Source: Caulobacteraceae bacterium (GTDB lineage: Bacteria; Pseudomonadota; Alphaproteobacteria; Caulobacterales; Aquidulcibacteraceae). From it: a stretch of DNA of 64,000 nt. The stretch lies in the NCBI GenBank assembly GCA_009773335.1, contig WRPF01000008.1:1-64000 (forward strand), in the 5' to 3' direction. Both the position numbers and the translations under genes were made by a program. The notes beneath the pieces are model-generated. The model saw nothing but the letters and a program-made list of their open reading frames with translations, had not been told where the DNA came from and did not search any database. Position 1 is the first letter of the stretch. The number at the start of each line of letters is the position of its first letter. This document shows positions 35,536 through 44,524 of the stretch, one piece after another.

Positions 35536-37224
35536 ATGACTGATACACCGGCGTCCTCCGACGCCCCAACGACCTCGAACATCACGTTCGCGGATATGGG
35601 CCTCAGCCCCGATCTCCTCCGTGCGGTCGAAGAGTCCGGCTACACTGTGCCAACCCCGATCCAGGCGCAGGCGATCCCTCACGTCCTCGCCGGCCGCGAC
35701 GTGCTCGGCATCGCCCAGACGGGCACCGGCAAGACGGCCTCGTTCACCCTGCCGATGATCGAGATCCTCTCGCGCGGCCGGGCCAAGGCGCGGATGCCGC
35801 GCACGCTGATCCTCGAACCGACGCGCGAACTCGCAGCGCAGGTCGCCGAGAACTTCAACAAGTACGGCAAGTACCACCAGCTGAAGATGGCGCTGCTGAT
35901 CGGCGGCGTCTCGTTCGGCGACCAGGATGCGTTGCTGACCCAGGGCGTCGATGTGCTCATCGCAACGCCGGGCCGCCTGCTCGACCACTTTGAACGCGGC
36001 AAGCTGCTGCTCAATGGCGTGCAGGTGATGGTGGTCGACGAAGCCGACCGCATGCTCGACATGGGCTTCATTCCTGACATCGAGCGCATCTTCAAGATGA
36101 CGCCGTTCACGCGCCAGACGCTGTTCTTCTCCGCGACCATGCCGCCCGAAATCCAGCGCCTGACGGACCAGTTCCTGTCGAGCGCGGTGAAGGTGGAAGT
36201 CTCGCGACCTGCCTCGATGGCCTCGACAATCAACGCGCGCATCGTGCCAATCCCGAGCGGCGATCCGCGCACAAGACGCGCTGCGTTGCGCGCGGTGCTG
36301 CAGTCCCTGCCAATCAAGAACGGCATCATCTTCTGCAACCGCAAGACGGACGTGGATGTGGTCGCCAAGTCGCTTGCGCGTCACGGCTTCGACGCGGCGC
36401 CGATCCATGGCGATCTCGACCAGTCGCTCCGCACCAAGACGCTCGACCGGTTCCGCGCCGGCGATCTCAAGCTGCTGGTGGCGTCGGACGTCGCCGCCCG
36501 CGGCCTCGACATTCCCGACGTCGGCCACGTGTTCAACTTCGAGCCGCCGCGTCACGCCGAAGACTACATCCACCGCATCGGCCGCACGGGCCGGGCCGGG
36601 CGATCGGGCGAGGCCTATACCCTCGTGGGGCCCGAAGACGGTCGCACGATCGGGCCGATCGAGAAACTCATCGGCCAGAAAATTGAAACCGTGACCATTG
36701 AAGGCGTTCCGACCGAACGCCTCGGGGATTCCGGCGACACCGGTGGTCGTGGCCGCCGCGCGGAGGAACTTCGCCGCGAACGGAGTTCGCGGAAAGACCG
36801 GTTCCGCAAGCGCGATCCGGAGCGTCCGATGGCGTCGACCGAGCCGGTCGAGCAAACCGACGACGGCGAGGCGGTAGCTGCCGCCGCCCCGGTTGAGCAA
36901 CCCGCTCGCAGGGAACGCCGCCCGCGCGCCGAGCGCGCGCCGCGTGAAGACCGTCCGCCGCGGGAGGAGCGCCCCGCGCGCGAGCCCGCCGAAGCGAACG
37001 AGCCGCGCGAGGAACGCCAGCCCCGTGAGGCGCGCGAGCCCCGCGAGGAACGTCGCCCGCGTGAGCCGCGTGAGCCGCGCGCCAGAGAGCCCAGAGAACG
37101 CGACAATCGTGAGCGCGAGGATCGCGGCGACCGGGGTGAGCGCGCGCCGGTGCTCGGCTTTGGCGACGCGATGCCCGCCTTCCTGACCCGCAGCGCGCCG
37201 CGCCGCGAGCCCACGGAAAGCTGA
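35536..37224 (+). CDS. DEAD-box RNA helicase, RhlE type (562 aa)
   Basis: ATP-dependent RNA helicase. The Q motif TVPTPIQAQAIP precedes Walker A AQTGTGKT; PTRELA, VDEADRMLD (DEAD), SAT, and HRIGRTGRAGR near 350 complete the set. After about residue 400 the protein changes to a ~150-residue low-complexity tail of Arg, Glu and Pro (repeats such as PREERP and EPREER) ending in APVLGFGDAMPAFLTRSAPRR. Such tails bind RNA and can drive condensate formation. The family acts in mRNA turnover and ribosome assembly, often in cold. The convergent aldehyde dehydrogenase gene ends one base later. Confidence 0.92.
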   Translation: MTDTPASSDAPTTSNITFADMGLSPDLLRAVEESGYTVPTPIQAQAIPHVLAGRDVLGIAQTGTGKTASFTLPMIEILSRGRAKARMPRTLILEPTRELAAQVAENFNKYGKYHQLKMALLIGGVSFGDQDALLTQGVDVLIATPGRLLDHFERGKLLLNGVQVMVVDEADRMLDMGFIPDIERIFKMTPFTRQTLFFSATMPPEIQRLTDQFLSSAVKVEVSRPASMASTINARIVPIPSGDPRTRRAALRAVLQSLPIKNGIIFCNRKTDVDVVAKSLARHGFDAAPIHGDLDQSLRTKTLDRFRAGDLKLLVASDVAARGLDIPDVGHVFNFEPPRHAEDYIHRIGRTGRAGRSGEAYTLVGPEDGRTIGPIEKLIGQKIETVTIEGVPTERLGDSGDTGGRGRRAEELRRERSSRKDRFRKRDPERPMASTEPVEQTDDGEAVAAAAPVEQPARRERRPRAERAPREDRPPREERPAREPAEANEPREERQPREAREPREERRPREPREPRAREPRERDNREREDRGDRGERAPVLGFGDAMPAFLTRSAPRREPTES

Positions 37225-37225
37225 C

Positions 37226-38674
37226 CTACTTTTTCGTGCGCGCCGCGACCTGCTTGCGGAACGCCGCGCCGTAGGGCGGCCGCATCATGGCGACGACCTC
37301 GCTCTTGATCTGCTTGTAGATCGCCTTCTTGTGCGAGAATTCGTAGAACCCGTCGCGACCGTGGTAGGCGCCCATGCCCGCAGGCCCGACGCCGCCGAAC
37401 GGCAGGTCTTCCTGCGCCACGTGAAAGATCACGTCATTGATCGTCACGCCGCCTGACGTGGTGCTGTTGAGCACCTTCTCCTGCTCCGCCTCATCGTCGC
37501 CGAAGAAGTAAAGACCCAGCGGACGCGGATGGGCGTTCACATACGCAACCGCGTCATCCATGGCCTTGTAGGTTTTCACCGGCATCACCGGGCCGAAGAT
37601 CTCGTCCTGCATGATCTTCATGTCGTCGGTGGCGTCGAGCACGAGCGTGGGCGGAATGCGGCGGTGCTCCTGCTGGCTGAAGTCCTCGTTGGCGGGATTG
37701 ATCTCGACAACCGTGGCCCCCTTGGCCCTGGCGTCAGCCACCAGCCCGCGGATGCGATCGTAGTGCCGCTGGTTGATGATCGCCGTGTAGTCCGGGTTGT
37801 CCTTGATGGTCGGGAACATCTTGCTCACCGCGCCGGTCGCCGCCTGGACAAACGCGTCGCGTTGCTCCTCGGCCACCATGACATAGTCGGGGGCGAGACA
37901 TATCTGCCCCGCATTCAAGGTCTTTCCCGCCATGATGCGCGCTGCGGATTTCGCCATGTCGGCGGACTTGCTGACAAACACCGGGCTTTTGCCGCCCAGT
38001 TCGAGCGTCAGCGGCGTGAGGTTTTCGGCAGCCGCGCGCATGACGTGATAGGCGATCGAGGTGCCGCCGGTGAACACGAGGTGGTCGAACGCCAAACCGG
38101 CGAAGGCGCCGCCCACATCCGGCCCGCCCACGATCACAGCGATCTCTTCCTCGTCGAAGTAGAGATCGAACAGGCGCGCCATGGCGTCGGATGTGGCGGG
38201 CGTGAGTTCGCTGGGCTTGATCATCGCGCGGTTGCCCGCTGCAAGAACGCCCGCCAGCGGCGCGAAGGTGAGATTGACCGGGAAATTCCATGGACTGATC
38301 ACGCCGATCACGCCCTTCGGCTGGAAGCGCACCTCCGCCTTCGCGCCGAGCAGATTGAGGGGCGCCTCCACCTTGCGCCTGTCGGGCCGCATCCACTTGG
38401 CGAGATTGTCCCGTGCGAACTTCAGCGGGCCAATCGAGCTGGCGATGTCGGTGAGGCGACTGGCGTCCTTCGACCGGGCGCCGAAGTCTGCGTTGAGCGT
38501 CTCGACGAATTCCTCGCCGTGATCGACCAGAAGCGCGATGCAGCGGTTGAGCCGGTCGATCCGCGTAGCCAGTGTCGGCGCTCCCTCACGGACATGAGCG
38601 GCCTTCTGGCGCGCCAGTACATCGGTCATGCGCCGCTTGGCGTCTTCGCCGGTCACACTGGTCATTGCGTTCAT
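37226..38674 (-). CDS. Coniferyl-aldehyde-dehydrogenase-type NAD(P) aldehyde dehydrogenase (482 aa)
   Basis: Class 3-like aldehyde dehydrogenase oxidising aldehydes to acids. Catalytic Glu225 lies in LTLELGGKSPV and Cys259 in NAGQICLAPDY. The cofactor-binding GVIGVISPWNFPVNL (121-135) and FTGGTSIAYH are normal, and EIFGPVMPV and NDVIFHVAQEDLPFGGVGPAGMGAYHG are typical of CALDH proteins. It lacks the class-3 C-terminal membrane anchor but ends with a basic tail. The ATG at 38674 (MNAMTSVTGED) is chosen because a family-like N-terminus follows. Substrate uncertain: aromatic or aliphatic aldehydes. Confidence 0.87.
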   Translation of the reverse strand: MNAMTSVTGEDAKRRMTDVLARQKAAHVREGAPTLATRIDRLNRCIALLVDHGEEFVETLNADFGARSKDASRLTDIASSIGPLKFARDNLAKWMRPDRRKVEAPLNLLGAKAEVRFQPKGVIGVISPWNFPVNLTFAPLAGVLAAGNRAMIKPSELTPATSDAMARLFDLYFDEEEIAVIVGGPDVGGAFAGLAFDHLVFTGGTSIAYHVMRAAAENLTPLTLELGGKSPVFVSKSADMAKSAARIMAGKTLNAGQICLAPDYVMVAEEQRDAFVQAATGAVSKMFPTIKDNPDYTAIINQRHYDRIRGLVADARAKGATVVEINPANEDFSQQEHRRIPPTLVLDATDDMKIMQDEIFGPVMPVKTYKAMDDAVAYVNAHPRPLGLYFFGDDEAEQEKVLNSTTSGGVTINDVIFHVAQEDLPFGGVGPAGMGAYHGRDGFYEFSHKKAIYKQIKSEVVAMMRPPYGAAFRKQVAARTKK

Positions 38675-38870
38675 CGGACACCCTCCTGGACAGAAACTCA
38701 GCCCTTGCCCACCAAGTTTTGGGCCCACCACGTTTAGGCCGGTCAGGCGGCGGACTGCAAACGGATCAGGCCCCTCCCGCTAGGGCATTTGGCCTACGTT
38801 GTTTACCTCTCATGCACCAACTCCAGCCTACAGTGCGCCCAGCATCAATAGTCCGGTAGGACCCATCGCC

Positions 38871-39929
38871 GTGACCAACTGCCTGTCGAGTCTGAAAGTA
38901 CCTGAGGCGCTGGCGCTTGGGCATGACACGATCAACATCATGGGCGCACATGAGGTCAGACCCTCAGCGCAGAACTATGAGGTCTGGCTCGCATACCGGC
39001 TCGGGGCCCTCTCCGAACTCCGCCAGGAAATCGATTCGCGGATCGGCAAGGGCGAGGTATTCACCGACGAGGCGAACCGGCAACTCCACGACAAGTATTT
39101 CTCGAACGCCCGTTTGACCGCCCAGATGGTCGAGACCGGCGAGCGCATCGCCAGGGAGCTCAATGGAGTCATCGCCACCATCAGTTCGGCCGGCGAGCAC
39201 GCATCAGACTATGGCGCCGAACTGGATTCGGCTGCGAAGCGACTGGAACACGACGTTGGCGCCGATGTGCTGCGTGAGGTCATCTCGGGGATAGCGAACG
39301 CGACCGTGAAAATGTCCGAGCAGAACCGCGAGTTGACGGCGCAGCTCCAGAAATCAAGCGCCGAGATGGACGGCATGCGACGCACGCTCCGTCAGGTGCG
39401 CGCGGAGGCCATGACGGACGGCCTGACCGGCCTCGCCAACCGGAAGTTGTTCGACGAGACGCTGCGGTCCAGGCTGCGCGAGTCGACCGTCGAGCGCACG
39501 CCGTTGTGCTTGCTGCTGTGCGATATCGATCACTTCAAGCGCTTCAACGATACCTGGGGTCATCAGACTGGCGACCAGATCATCCGTTTCGTCGCGACGA
39601 CCCTGCAGCGCTTTGCGCCGCCCGGAGGTCTGGCCGCCAGATACGGCGGTGAGGAATTCGCGCTTGTCATGCCCCGCATGGCGCTTGGCCCCGCCCGGGC
39701 GCTGGCCGAACGCATCCGTCAGATGATCGAGTCCAAGACGCTGGTCCGTAAATCTACGGGCGAGGACCTCGGCCGCATCACGGTGTCCACGGGTATCGCG
39801 CAGGCGCGCATTGATGAGACGCCGACGTCGCTCATCGAACGGTCCGACGCTTGCCTCTACGTGTCCAAGAGGACTGGCCGCAATCGTGTGACCACCGAGG
39901 CCGACCAGGCCGCGCTTGACGCGGCGTGA
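38871..39929 (+). CDS. GGDEF-domain diguanylate cyclase (352 aa)
   Basis: Probably makes cyclic di-GMP. Residues about 30-200 are a helical, partly coiled-coil N-terminal region beginning NYEVWLAYRLGALSELRQEID, of the type found in cytosolic alphaproteobacterial GGDEF proteins; there is no membrane helix. The GGDEF domain follows (DGLTGLANRKLFDETL, LLLCDIDHFKRFNDTWGHQTGDQI) with an active-site GGEEF. No RxxD inhibitory site is evident five residues before it, so product inhibition may be weak. The GTG at 38871 is used; a TTG upstream and an ATG at 38940 are alternatives. Confidence 0.87.
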   Translation: MTNCLSSLKVPEALALGHDTINIMGAHEVRPSAQNYEVWLAYRLGALSELRQEIDSRIGKGEVFTDEANRQLHDKYFSNARLTAQMVETGERIARELNGVIATISSAGEHASDYGAELDSAAKRLEHDVGADVLREVISGIANATVKMSEQNRELTAQLQKSSAEMDGMRRTLRQVRAEAMTDGLTGLANRKLFDETLRSRLRESTVERTPLCLLLCDIDHFKRFNDTWGHQTGDQIIRFVATTLQRFAPPGGLAARYGGEEFALVMPRMALGPARALAERIRQMIESKTLVRKSTGEDLGRITVSTGIAQARIDETPTSLIERSDACLYVSKRTGRNRVTTEADQAALDAA

Positions 39930-39984
39930 CCACTAGGCCCCCGGCGCGGGACGCCTTAGTCTCCCTTTGAACAGGGAGACTGCC

Positions 39985-40767
39985 ATGACACTGGTTCGTT
40001 ATGCGCTCGAAGATGGCGTCGCCGTCGTCACAATGGCCGACCCCGCGACCATGAACGCTGCCGGCGTCGACATGGCCGTAGAACTCACAACGGCGTTCAA
40101 GAAGGCTGCGGATGAAGCGCGGGCCGCCGTCCTGACCGGCGAAGGGCGAGGCTTTTGCTCAGGCGCCAATCTTTCCGGCGGCGGCCCTCTCAGCCGCAAG
40201 ACCGACGAGCCTCTCGACGCAGGCGCCGCGCTGGAGAGCACCTACAACCCGCTTGTAACGATGCTGCGGGATCTGCCCATTCCCTTCGTGACGGCCGTCA
40301 ACGGCGCGGCCGCCGGGGTCGGTTGTTCGTTTGCGCTTATGGGCGATCTGATCGTCGCCGGCGAAAGCGCCTACTTCCTTCAGGCCTTTCGTCGCATCGG
40401 CCTCGTCCCGGATGGCGGCTCCACCTACCTGCTGCCACGCATGATCGGCCGCGCGCGCGCAATGGAGATGATGCTTCTCGGTGAAAAGGTGCCGGCGAAG
40501 ACCGCCCTCGACTGGGGTATGGTCAATCGCTGCGTGCCTGACGCCGACCTTCTGCCGACCGCGAAAGCGCTCGCCAGGGAACTCGCCAACGGCCCTGCGT
40601 CCATCGCCATGATTCGCCGTATCGCATGGGCGTCGCTCGACAACGACTGGAAGGCCCAGCTCCACCTGGAGCGCATGACCCAGCGCGAGGCCGGACGCAC
40701 GAGCGACTTCGTCGAGGGTGTCACGGCCTTCGCGCAGAAGCGCCCGGCGAAATTCACGGGCGCCTGA
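39985..40767 (+). CDS. Enoyl-CoA hydratase/isomerase family protein (260 aa)
   Basis: Crotonase-fold enzyme. LTGEGRGFCSGANLSGG and FVTAVNGAAAGVGCSFALMGDLIVA form the oxyanion hole; GLVPDGGSTYLLPRMIG follows. The usual second catalytic Glu positions are not both kept (an Asp sits in VPDGG), a pattern seen in PaaG-type isomerases. The C-terminal trimerisation helices are present. The ATG at 39985 follows CAGGGAGA. It may take part in fatty acid or aromatic acyl-CoA degradation; no adjacent pathway genes specify the substrate. Confidence 0.87.
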   Translation: MTLVRYALEDGVAVVTMADPATMNAAGVDMAVELTTAFKKAADEARAAVLTGEGRGFCSGANLSGGGPLSRKTDEPLDAGAALESTYNPLVTMLRDLPIPFVTAVNGAAAGVGCSFALMGDLIVAGESAYFLQAFRRIGLVPDGGSTYLLPRMIGRARAMEMMLLGEKVPAKTALDWGMVNRCVPDADLLPTAKALARELANGPASIAMIRRIAWASLDNDWKAQLHLERMTQREAGRTSDFVEGVTAFAQKRPAKFTGA

Positions 40768-40848
40768 CGGGATCGCAATCGCTTCGGGGCGATATCCTGG
40801 CCCAGCCTGGTCCGGAGGAAGCCTGATCGCGCTTGGAGTCGGCCCGCA

Positions 40849-40958
40849 CTATTGGGGCGAGACGCCGGCGCCGCCGAACATCCGCTTGATCGTCACCGGC
40901 CGCAGCCGGCCAGCAGATCGATGATGAACGCATGCGTTCCGTTCGGATCAGCAGCCAC
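40849..40958 (-). pseudogene. Frameshifted remnant of a TfoX N-terminal-domain gene
   Basis: From a GTG at 40958 the minus strand reads VAADPNGTHAFIIDLLAGCG, then in the next frame PVTIKRMFGGAGVSPQ and a TAG at 40849-40851. Joined, this is the start of a TfoX_N domain, whose diagnostic core is a helix ending LxxLG followed by PVTxRRMFGGAG. The join needs one added base within GGCCGG near 40902, so a single-base deletion broke the frame. The rest of the ~90-residue domain is missing after the stop. Only about 37 codons remain, between the enoyl-CoA hydratase gene and sufA. Confidence 0.7.
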
Positions 40959-40970
40959 TGCGCGGCTCCG

Positions 40971-41330
40971 TCATGCGTCTTGCTTCGCCGGTGTGATGGT
41001 TACGCTTTCACCGCAGCCGCACGCATCCGTCTGGTTCGGGTTACGGAAGACAAACTTTGACGCGAGTTTCGTCGTCTCATGGTCAAGCGTCGAGCCGATC
41101 AGGAACAGGACCGCGTTCGCCTTGATGAGTATCTTCACGTCCTTGTCCTCGACGATCTCGTCGAGCGGCTCCGGCGCATCGGCGTACTCCATGACGTACT
41201 CCATCCCGGCGCAGCCGCCGTTCTTCACGCCGACGCGAAGGTAGGGCTTCTGTGACGCAGACATGATCGCCTTCACGCGCTCCGCGGCGGCGTCCGTCAA
41301 GGTTACGACTTTCGGTCTTGCGCGCGCCAT
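40971..41330 (-). CDS. sufA: A-type Fe-S carrier protein of the SUF cluster (119 aa)
   Basis: HesB/IscA-fold scaffold or carrier that receives clusters from SufBCD and passes them to apoproteins. The three ligand cysteines are present: GGCAGMEY near residue 39 and CGCGES near the C-terminus. The ATG at 41330 follows GAGAGG by 6 bases; a GTG one codon earlier is less likely. It is the last gene of the operon, 10 bases after sufT. Assignment as SufA rather than ErpA rests on context. Confidence 0.88.
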   Translation of the reverse strand: MARARPKVVTLTDAAAERVKAIMSASQKPYLRVGVKNGGCAGMEYVMEYADAPEPLDEIVEDKDVKILIKANAVLFLIGSTLDHETTKLASKFVFRNPNQTDACGCGESVTITPAKQDA

Positions 41331-41340
41331 CACGAGCCTC

Positions 41341-41688
41341 TCACAGCATGTTCAGTTCAAGTTTCGCCTCGTCGCTCATTCGCGCAGGCGTCCATGGCGG
41401 ATCGAAAACCAGATTCACCTTCGCGGATGTCACGCCCTCGACGCGGAGCGCGGCTTCCTCGACCCAGCCCGGCATTTCGCCGGCGACCGGACAACCTGGC
41501 GCAGTCAGCGTCATCTCGATGTCCACATGTCGGTTGTCGTCGACATCGACCTTGTAGATGAGGCCCAGCTCGTAGACGTCGACCGGTATCTCGGGATCGA
41601 ACACGGTCTTGAACTGGGCGATGAGCTCATCCGTGAGGCGGTCCAGTTCCGCCTTCGGAAGAGTAGTCTCTGTCTCGGTCATCGTCAT
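41341..41688 (-). CDS. sufT: SUF-associated MIP18/DUF59 protein SufT (115 aa)
   Basis: Fe-S assembly accessory factor of the MIP18 family. DPEIPVDVYELGLIYKVDVDD (residues 31-51) is the family signature, MTLTAPGCPVAGEMP contains the conserved Cys, and VNLVFDPPWTPARMSDEAKLELNML the C-terminal motif. SufT is needed for Fe-S maturation under high demand in other bacteria. It lies 3 bases after the sufS stop and is thus co-translated. Confidence 0.88.
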   Translation of the reverse strand: MTMTETETTLPKAELDRLTDELIAQFKTVFDPEIPVDVYELGLIYKVDVDDNRHVDIEMTLTAPGCPVAGEMPGWVEEAALRVEGVTSAKVNLVFDPPWTPARMSDEAKLELNML

Positions 41689-41691
41689 GTC

Positions 41692-42903
41692 TCAGGCCAG
41701 CATCTTGCGCGCTTTCACCAGCGCATCGAGGAATACATCTACGTCTTCAGCGGTATTGTAGAGTGCGAGGCTCGCGCGCGCCGTTGCGCTCACGCCCAGG
41801 CGCGTCATCAAGGGCTGCGCACAATGGTGCCCCGCGCGGATGGCGACGCCATGTCGATCCACAATCTGCGCCACATCATGTGGGTGTGCGCCCTCCATGT
41901 TGAAGGCCACGATCGCCCCCGTGTCAGGCGCATCACCGTAGAGCGTGATCCAGTTGAGATTGCGCAGCCCCGCGACCAGGCGGTCACGCAGGCCGTGTTC
42001 GTGCGCGGCGATAGCGGCTCCATCCTGCGAAGCCAGCCAGTCGATCGCGGCCCTCAGGCCAACTGCCTCGATGATCGGCGGCGTGCCGGCCTCGAAACGA
42101 TGAGGCGGCGCATTGTAGGTGACCCGATCCCGCGTCACCGTCTCGATCATTTCTCCGCCGCCCTCGAACGGCGCCAGCGCAGCAAGGCGTTCGGGTTTGC
42201 CGTAGAGGACGCCGATCCCCGTGGGGCCATAAAGCTTGTGCGACGAGAAGGCGTAGAAGTCCGCTTCCAGCGCCTGTACGTCCACCGTCCCGTGAACGAC
42301 GGCCTGACAGCCGTCCAGCAGAACAGGGACCCCTTTCGCATGCGCGATCCTGACGGCTTCCGCGCCCCGTGTCCTGACGCCGAGCACATTGGACATGTGC
42401 GTCAGCGCAAGCATGCAGGTGCGCGGTCCGATCAGCGCATCGAGCGCGTCAAGGTCAATTTCGCCATCGTCACCCACGTCGAGCCACTTCAGCACGGCGC
42501 CCTTGCGCTCGCGAAGGAAGTGCCACGGTACGATGTTGGAATGGTGCTCCATCACCGACAGAACGATCTCGTCGCCCGCACGGACATCAAGGCCCGCTGC
42601 AACAATGTTGATCGCCGCCGTCGCGCCTCTGGTGAATACGATCGTCTCTGGCGAAGGCGCATTGATGAAGCGCGCCACGGTCGAGCGGGCCGCCTCGAAT
42701 GCCTCGGTCGCCTCGTTCGCCAGCGCGTGCAGCCCGCGATGGACGTTTGCATAGGAATGGCGCATCGCGCCTGCCATGGCGTCGATCACGGCGTCCGGCT
42801 TCTGCGCGGATGCCGCGTTGTCGAGGTAGACCAGCGGCCTTCCGTGAACCTTGCGAGAGAGAATCGGAAACTGCTCGCGCACCGCGTGGACATCAAAGCT
42901 CAT
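41692..42903 (-). CDS. sufS: Cysteine desulfurase SufS (403 aa)
   Basis: PLP-dependent group II desulfurase giving persulfide sulfur for SUF assembly. FPILSRKVHGRPLVYLDNAASAQKP opens the protein; the PLP lysine is in FSSHKLYGPTG; the catalytic Cys lies in GHHCAQPLM near residue 360 within the short SufS-type loop. The ATG at 42903 forms an ATGA overlap with the sufD stop. No SufE or SufU gene is visible to accept the sulfur, so the partner must lie elsewhere or be replaced. Confidence 0.93.
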   Translation of the reverse strand: MSFDVHAVREQFPILSRKVHGRPLVYLDNAASAQKPDAVIDAMAGAMRHSYANVHRGLHALANEATEAFEAARSTVARFINAPSPETIVFTRGATAAINIVAAGLDVRAGDEIVLSVMEHHSNIVPWHFLRERKGAVLKWLDVGDDGEIDLDALDALIGPRTCMLALTHMSNVLGVRTRGAEAVRIAHAKGVPVLLDGCQAVVHGTVDVQALEADFYAFSSHKLYGPTGIGVLYGKPERLAALAPFEGGGEMIETVTRDRVTYNAPPHRFEAGTPPIIEAVGLRAAIDWLASQDGAAIAAHEHGLRDRLVAGLRNLNWITLYGDAPDTGAIVAFNMEGAHPHDVAQIVDRHGVAIRAGHHCAQPLMTRLGVSATARASLALYNTAEDVDVFLDALVKARKMLA

Positions 42904-43775
42904 GACGTCGCCCCAAGCCATGCGCGGATGCGATCAAGGATTTCGCGCTGCAGGTCTTCGGGCAAGCCGTCGCTGATGGCCTCGCCGAGAAACGCTTCCA
43001 CAAGGAGCGCGCGCGCCTCGCTTTCAGGGACGCCGCGCTGCCGGATGTAGAAGAGCGCTTCAGCGTCCAGGCCGCCAACGGTGTTGCCATGCGCGCACTG
43101 CACGTCGTCAGCATGGATTTCGAGCTCGGGCTTCGCGAACACCTCAGCGCCATCCTCAAGCAGAAGTGCGTGATGGTTCTGCCGAGCATCGGTCTTCTGG
43201 GCGTACGGCGCGACCAATATCCTGCCCTGGAACACGCCGCGCCCGCCCGCCCGCGCCACACCTTTCACGAGTTGGCGGGTGACGCCGCCGGCGCACGCGT
43301 GGTGAATTGTGCTCGTCAGATCGGCATGCAGTCCGCGACCGACCATGTAGACGCCGTTCAGTTCGACCGTCGCGCCCTCGCCCTCTACGGAGACATGGGT
43401 CTCGATACGCGCGAGCCGTGCGCCTTCGGCGAGAACGAACTGCCTGTATGTTGCGCCCGCCGCAAGCCGTACGCGAACGGTCGACAACGGGACGCCGCCG
43501 GATCGCGCCTGGATGACGATCCGTGTCAACATGGCGCCCTGGCCGACGTCTGCAGAGAACGCCCTGGCGTCCAGAGCAGCATCTCCATAGCGATCAATCT
43601 CGGTCGCCTGCGCTCCCGGCGGGACGGTCATCGACTTAGCGCCGCCCGAAAGCCCCTCGATTATGTCGACGCCTTCGCGTACGGTCGGCAGGACAACATT
43701 GCTCAGGGCAGCCGAAAGATCGGAGTATTTCCAGGCCTCGACGCGCCGCGTCGGCAGAACGGTGGCGGACGACAT
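42900..43775 (-). CDS. sufD: Fe-S cluster assembly protein SufD (291 aa)
   Basis: Beta-helix partner of SufB in the SufBC2D scaffold. RRVEAWKYSDLSAAL near the N-terminus is the SufD hallmark; the C-terminal HADDVQCAHGNTVGGLDAEALFYIRQRGVPESEARALLVEAFL is the conserved SufB/D core with the His used at the SufB-SufD interface. At 291 aa it is shorter than the ~420 of E. coli SufD because the N-terminal helical region is reduced, as in many alphaproteobacteria. The ATG at 43775 lies 2 bases after the sufC stop. Confidence 0.9.
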   Translation of the reverse strand: MSSATVLPTRRVEAWKYSDLSAALSNVVLPTVREGVDIIEGLSGGAKSMTVPPGAQATEIDRYGDAALDARAFSADVGQGAMLTRIVIQARSGGVPLSTVRVRLAAGATYRQFVLAEGARLARIETHVSVEGEGATVELNGVYMVGRGLHADLTSTIHHACAGGVTRQLVKGVARAGGRGVFQGRILVAPYAQKTDARQNHHALLLEDGAEVFAKPELEIHADDVQCAHGNTVGGLDAEALFYIRQRGVPESEARALLVEAFLGEAISDGLPEDLQREILDRIRAWLGATS

Positions 43776-43777
43776 CT

Positions 43778-44524
43778 TCAAGCCGCGGCGAGGTACTTGT
43801 CGTACCCCTCCTTTTCCAGCCTGAGAGCGAGTTCCGGACCGCCGGTATCAACGATGCGTCCGCTCACGAGGACGTGCACCTTGTCGGGGCGAATGTAGTC
43901 GAGCAGGCGTTGATAGTGGGTGATGACCAGCATTGCGCGATCCGGCGCGCGCAGTGCATTGACGCCGTCCGCCACGATGCGCAAGGCATCGATATCCAGA
44001 CCGGAGTCGGTTTCGTCGAGGATCGCGAAGCGCGGCTCCAGCACCATCATCTGCAGAATTTCCATGCGTTTCTTCTCGCCGCCGGAGAAACCGACGTTGA
44101 GCGGGCGCTTGAGCATTTCCGCGCTGATGCGCAATTCGCCGGCCCGCGCGCGCACGCGCTTCAGGATTTCCGTGGCGCCCAGTTCCGGTTCACCGCGCGC
44201 CTTGGCCTGCGCATTGAGCGCCGCCTTCAGGAACGTCATCGTGGGCACGCCCGGAATCTCGAGCGGATACTGGAAAGACAGGAAAAGGCCGGCGGCGGCG
44301 CGTTCCTCCGGCGTCATCGCCAGGAGGTCCCTGCCTTCGAGCGTGACGGCGCCTTGCGTCGCCTCGTATCCCTCCCGCCCCGTCAGGGCGTAGGACAGCG
44401 TGGACTTGCCGGCTCCGTTCGGGCCCATGATCGCATGGACCTCGCCGGCCGGCACACTCAGCGTCAGGCCCTTGAGAATCTCGGCGGCTCCGACGGATAC
44501 GTGAAGATCAGATACGGACAGCAC
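43778..44524 (-). CDS. sufC: Fe-S assembly ATPase SufC (248 aa)
   Basis: ABC-type ATPase energising the SufBCD scaffold. Walker A GPNGAGKST is near residue 35, the signature reads FSGGEKKRMEI, Walker B is in PRFAILDETDSGLDIDAL, and the H-loop in VITHYQRLL. The GTG start overlaps the sufB stop by one base (TAGTG). Soluble: no membrane partner is needed. Confidence 0.95.
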   Translation of the reverse strand: MLSVSDLHVSVGAAEILKGLTLSVPAGEVHAIMGPNGAGKSTLSYALTGREGYEATQGAVTLEGRDLLAMTPEERAAAGLFLSFQYPLEIPGVPTMTFLKAALNAQAKARGEPELGATEILKRVRARAGELRISAEMLKRPLNVGFSGGEKKRMEILQMMVLEPRFAILDETDSGLDIDALRIVADGVNALRAPDRAMLVITHYQRLLDYIRPDKVHVLVSGRIVDTGGPELALRLEKEGYDKYLAAA

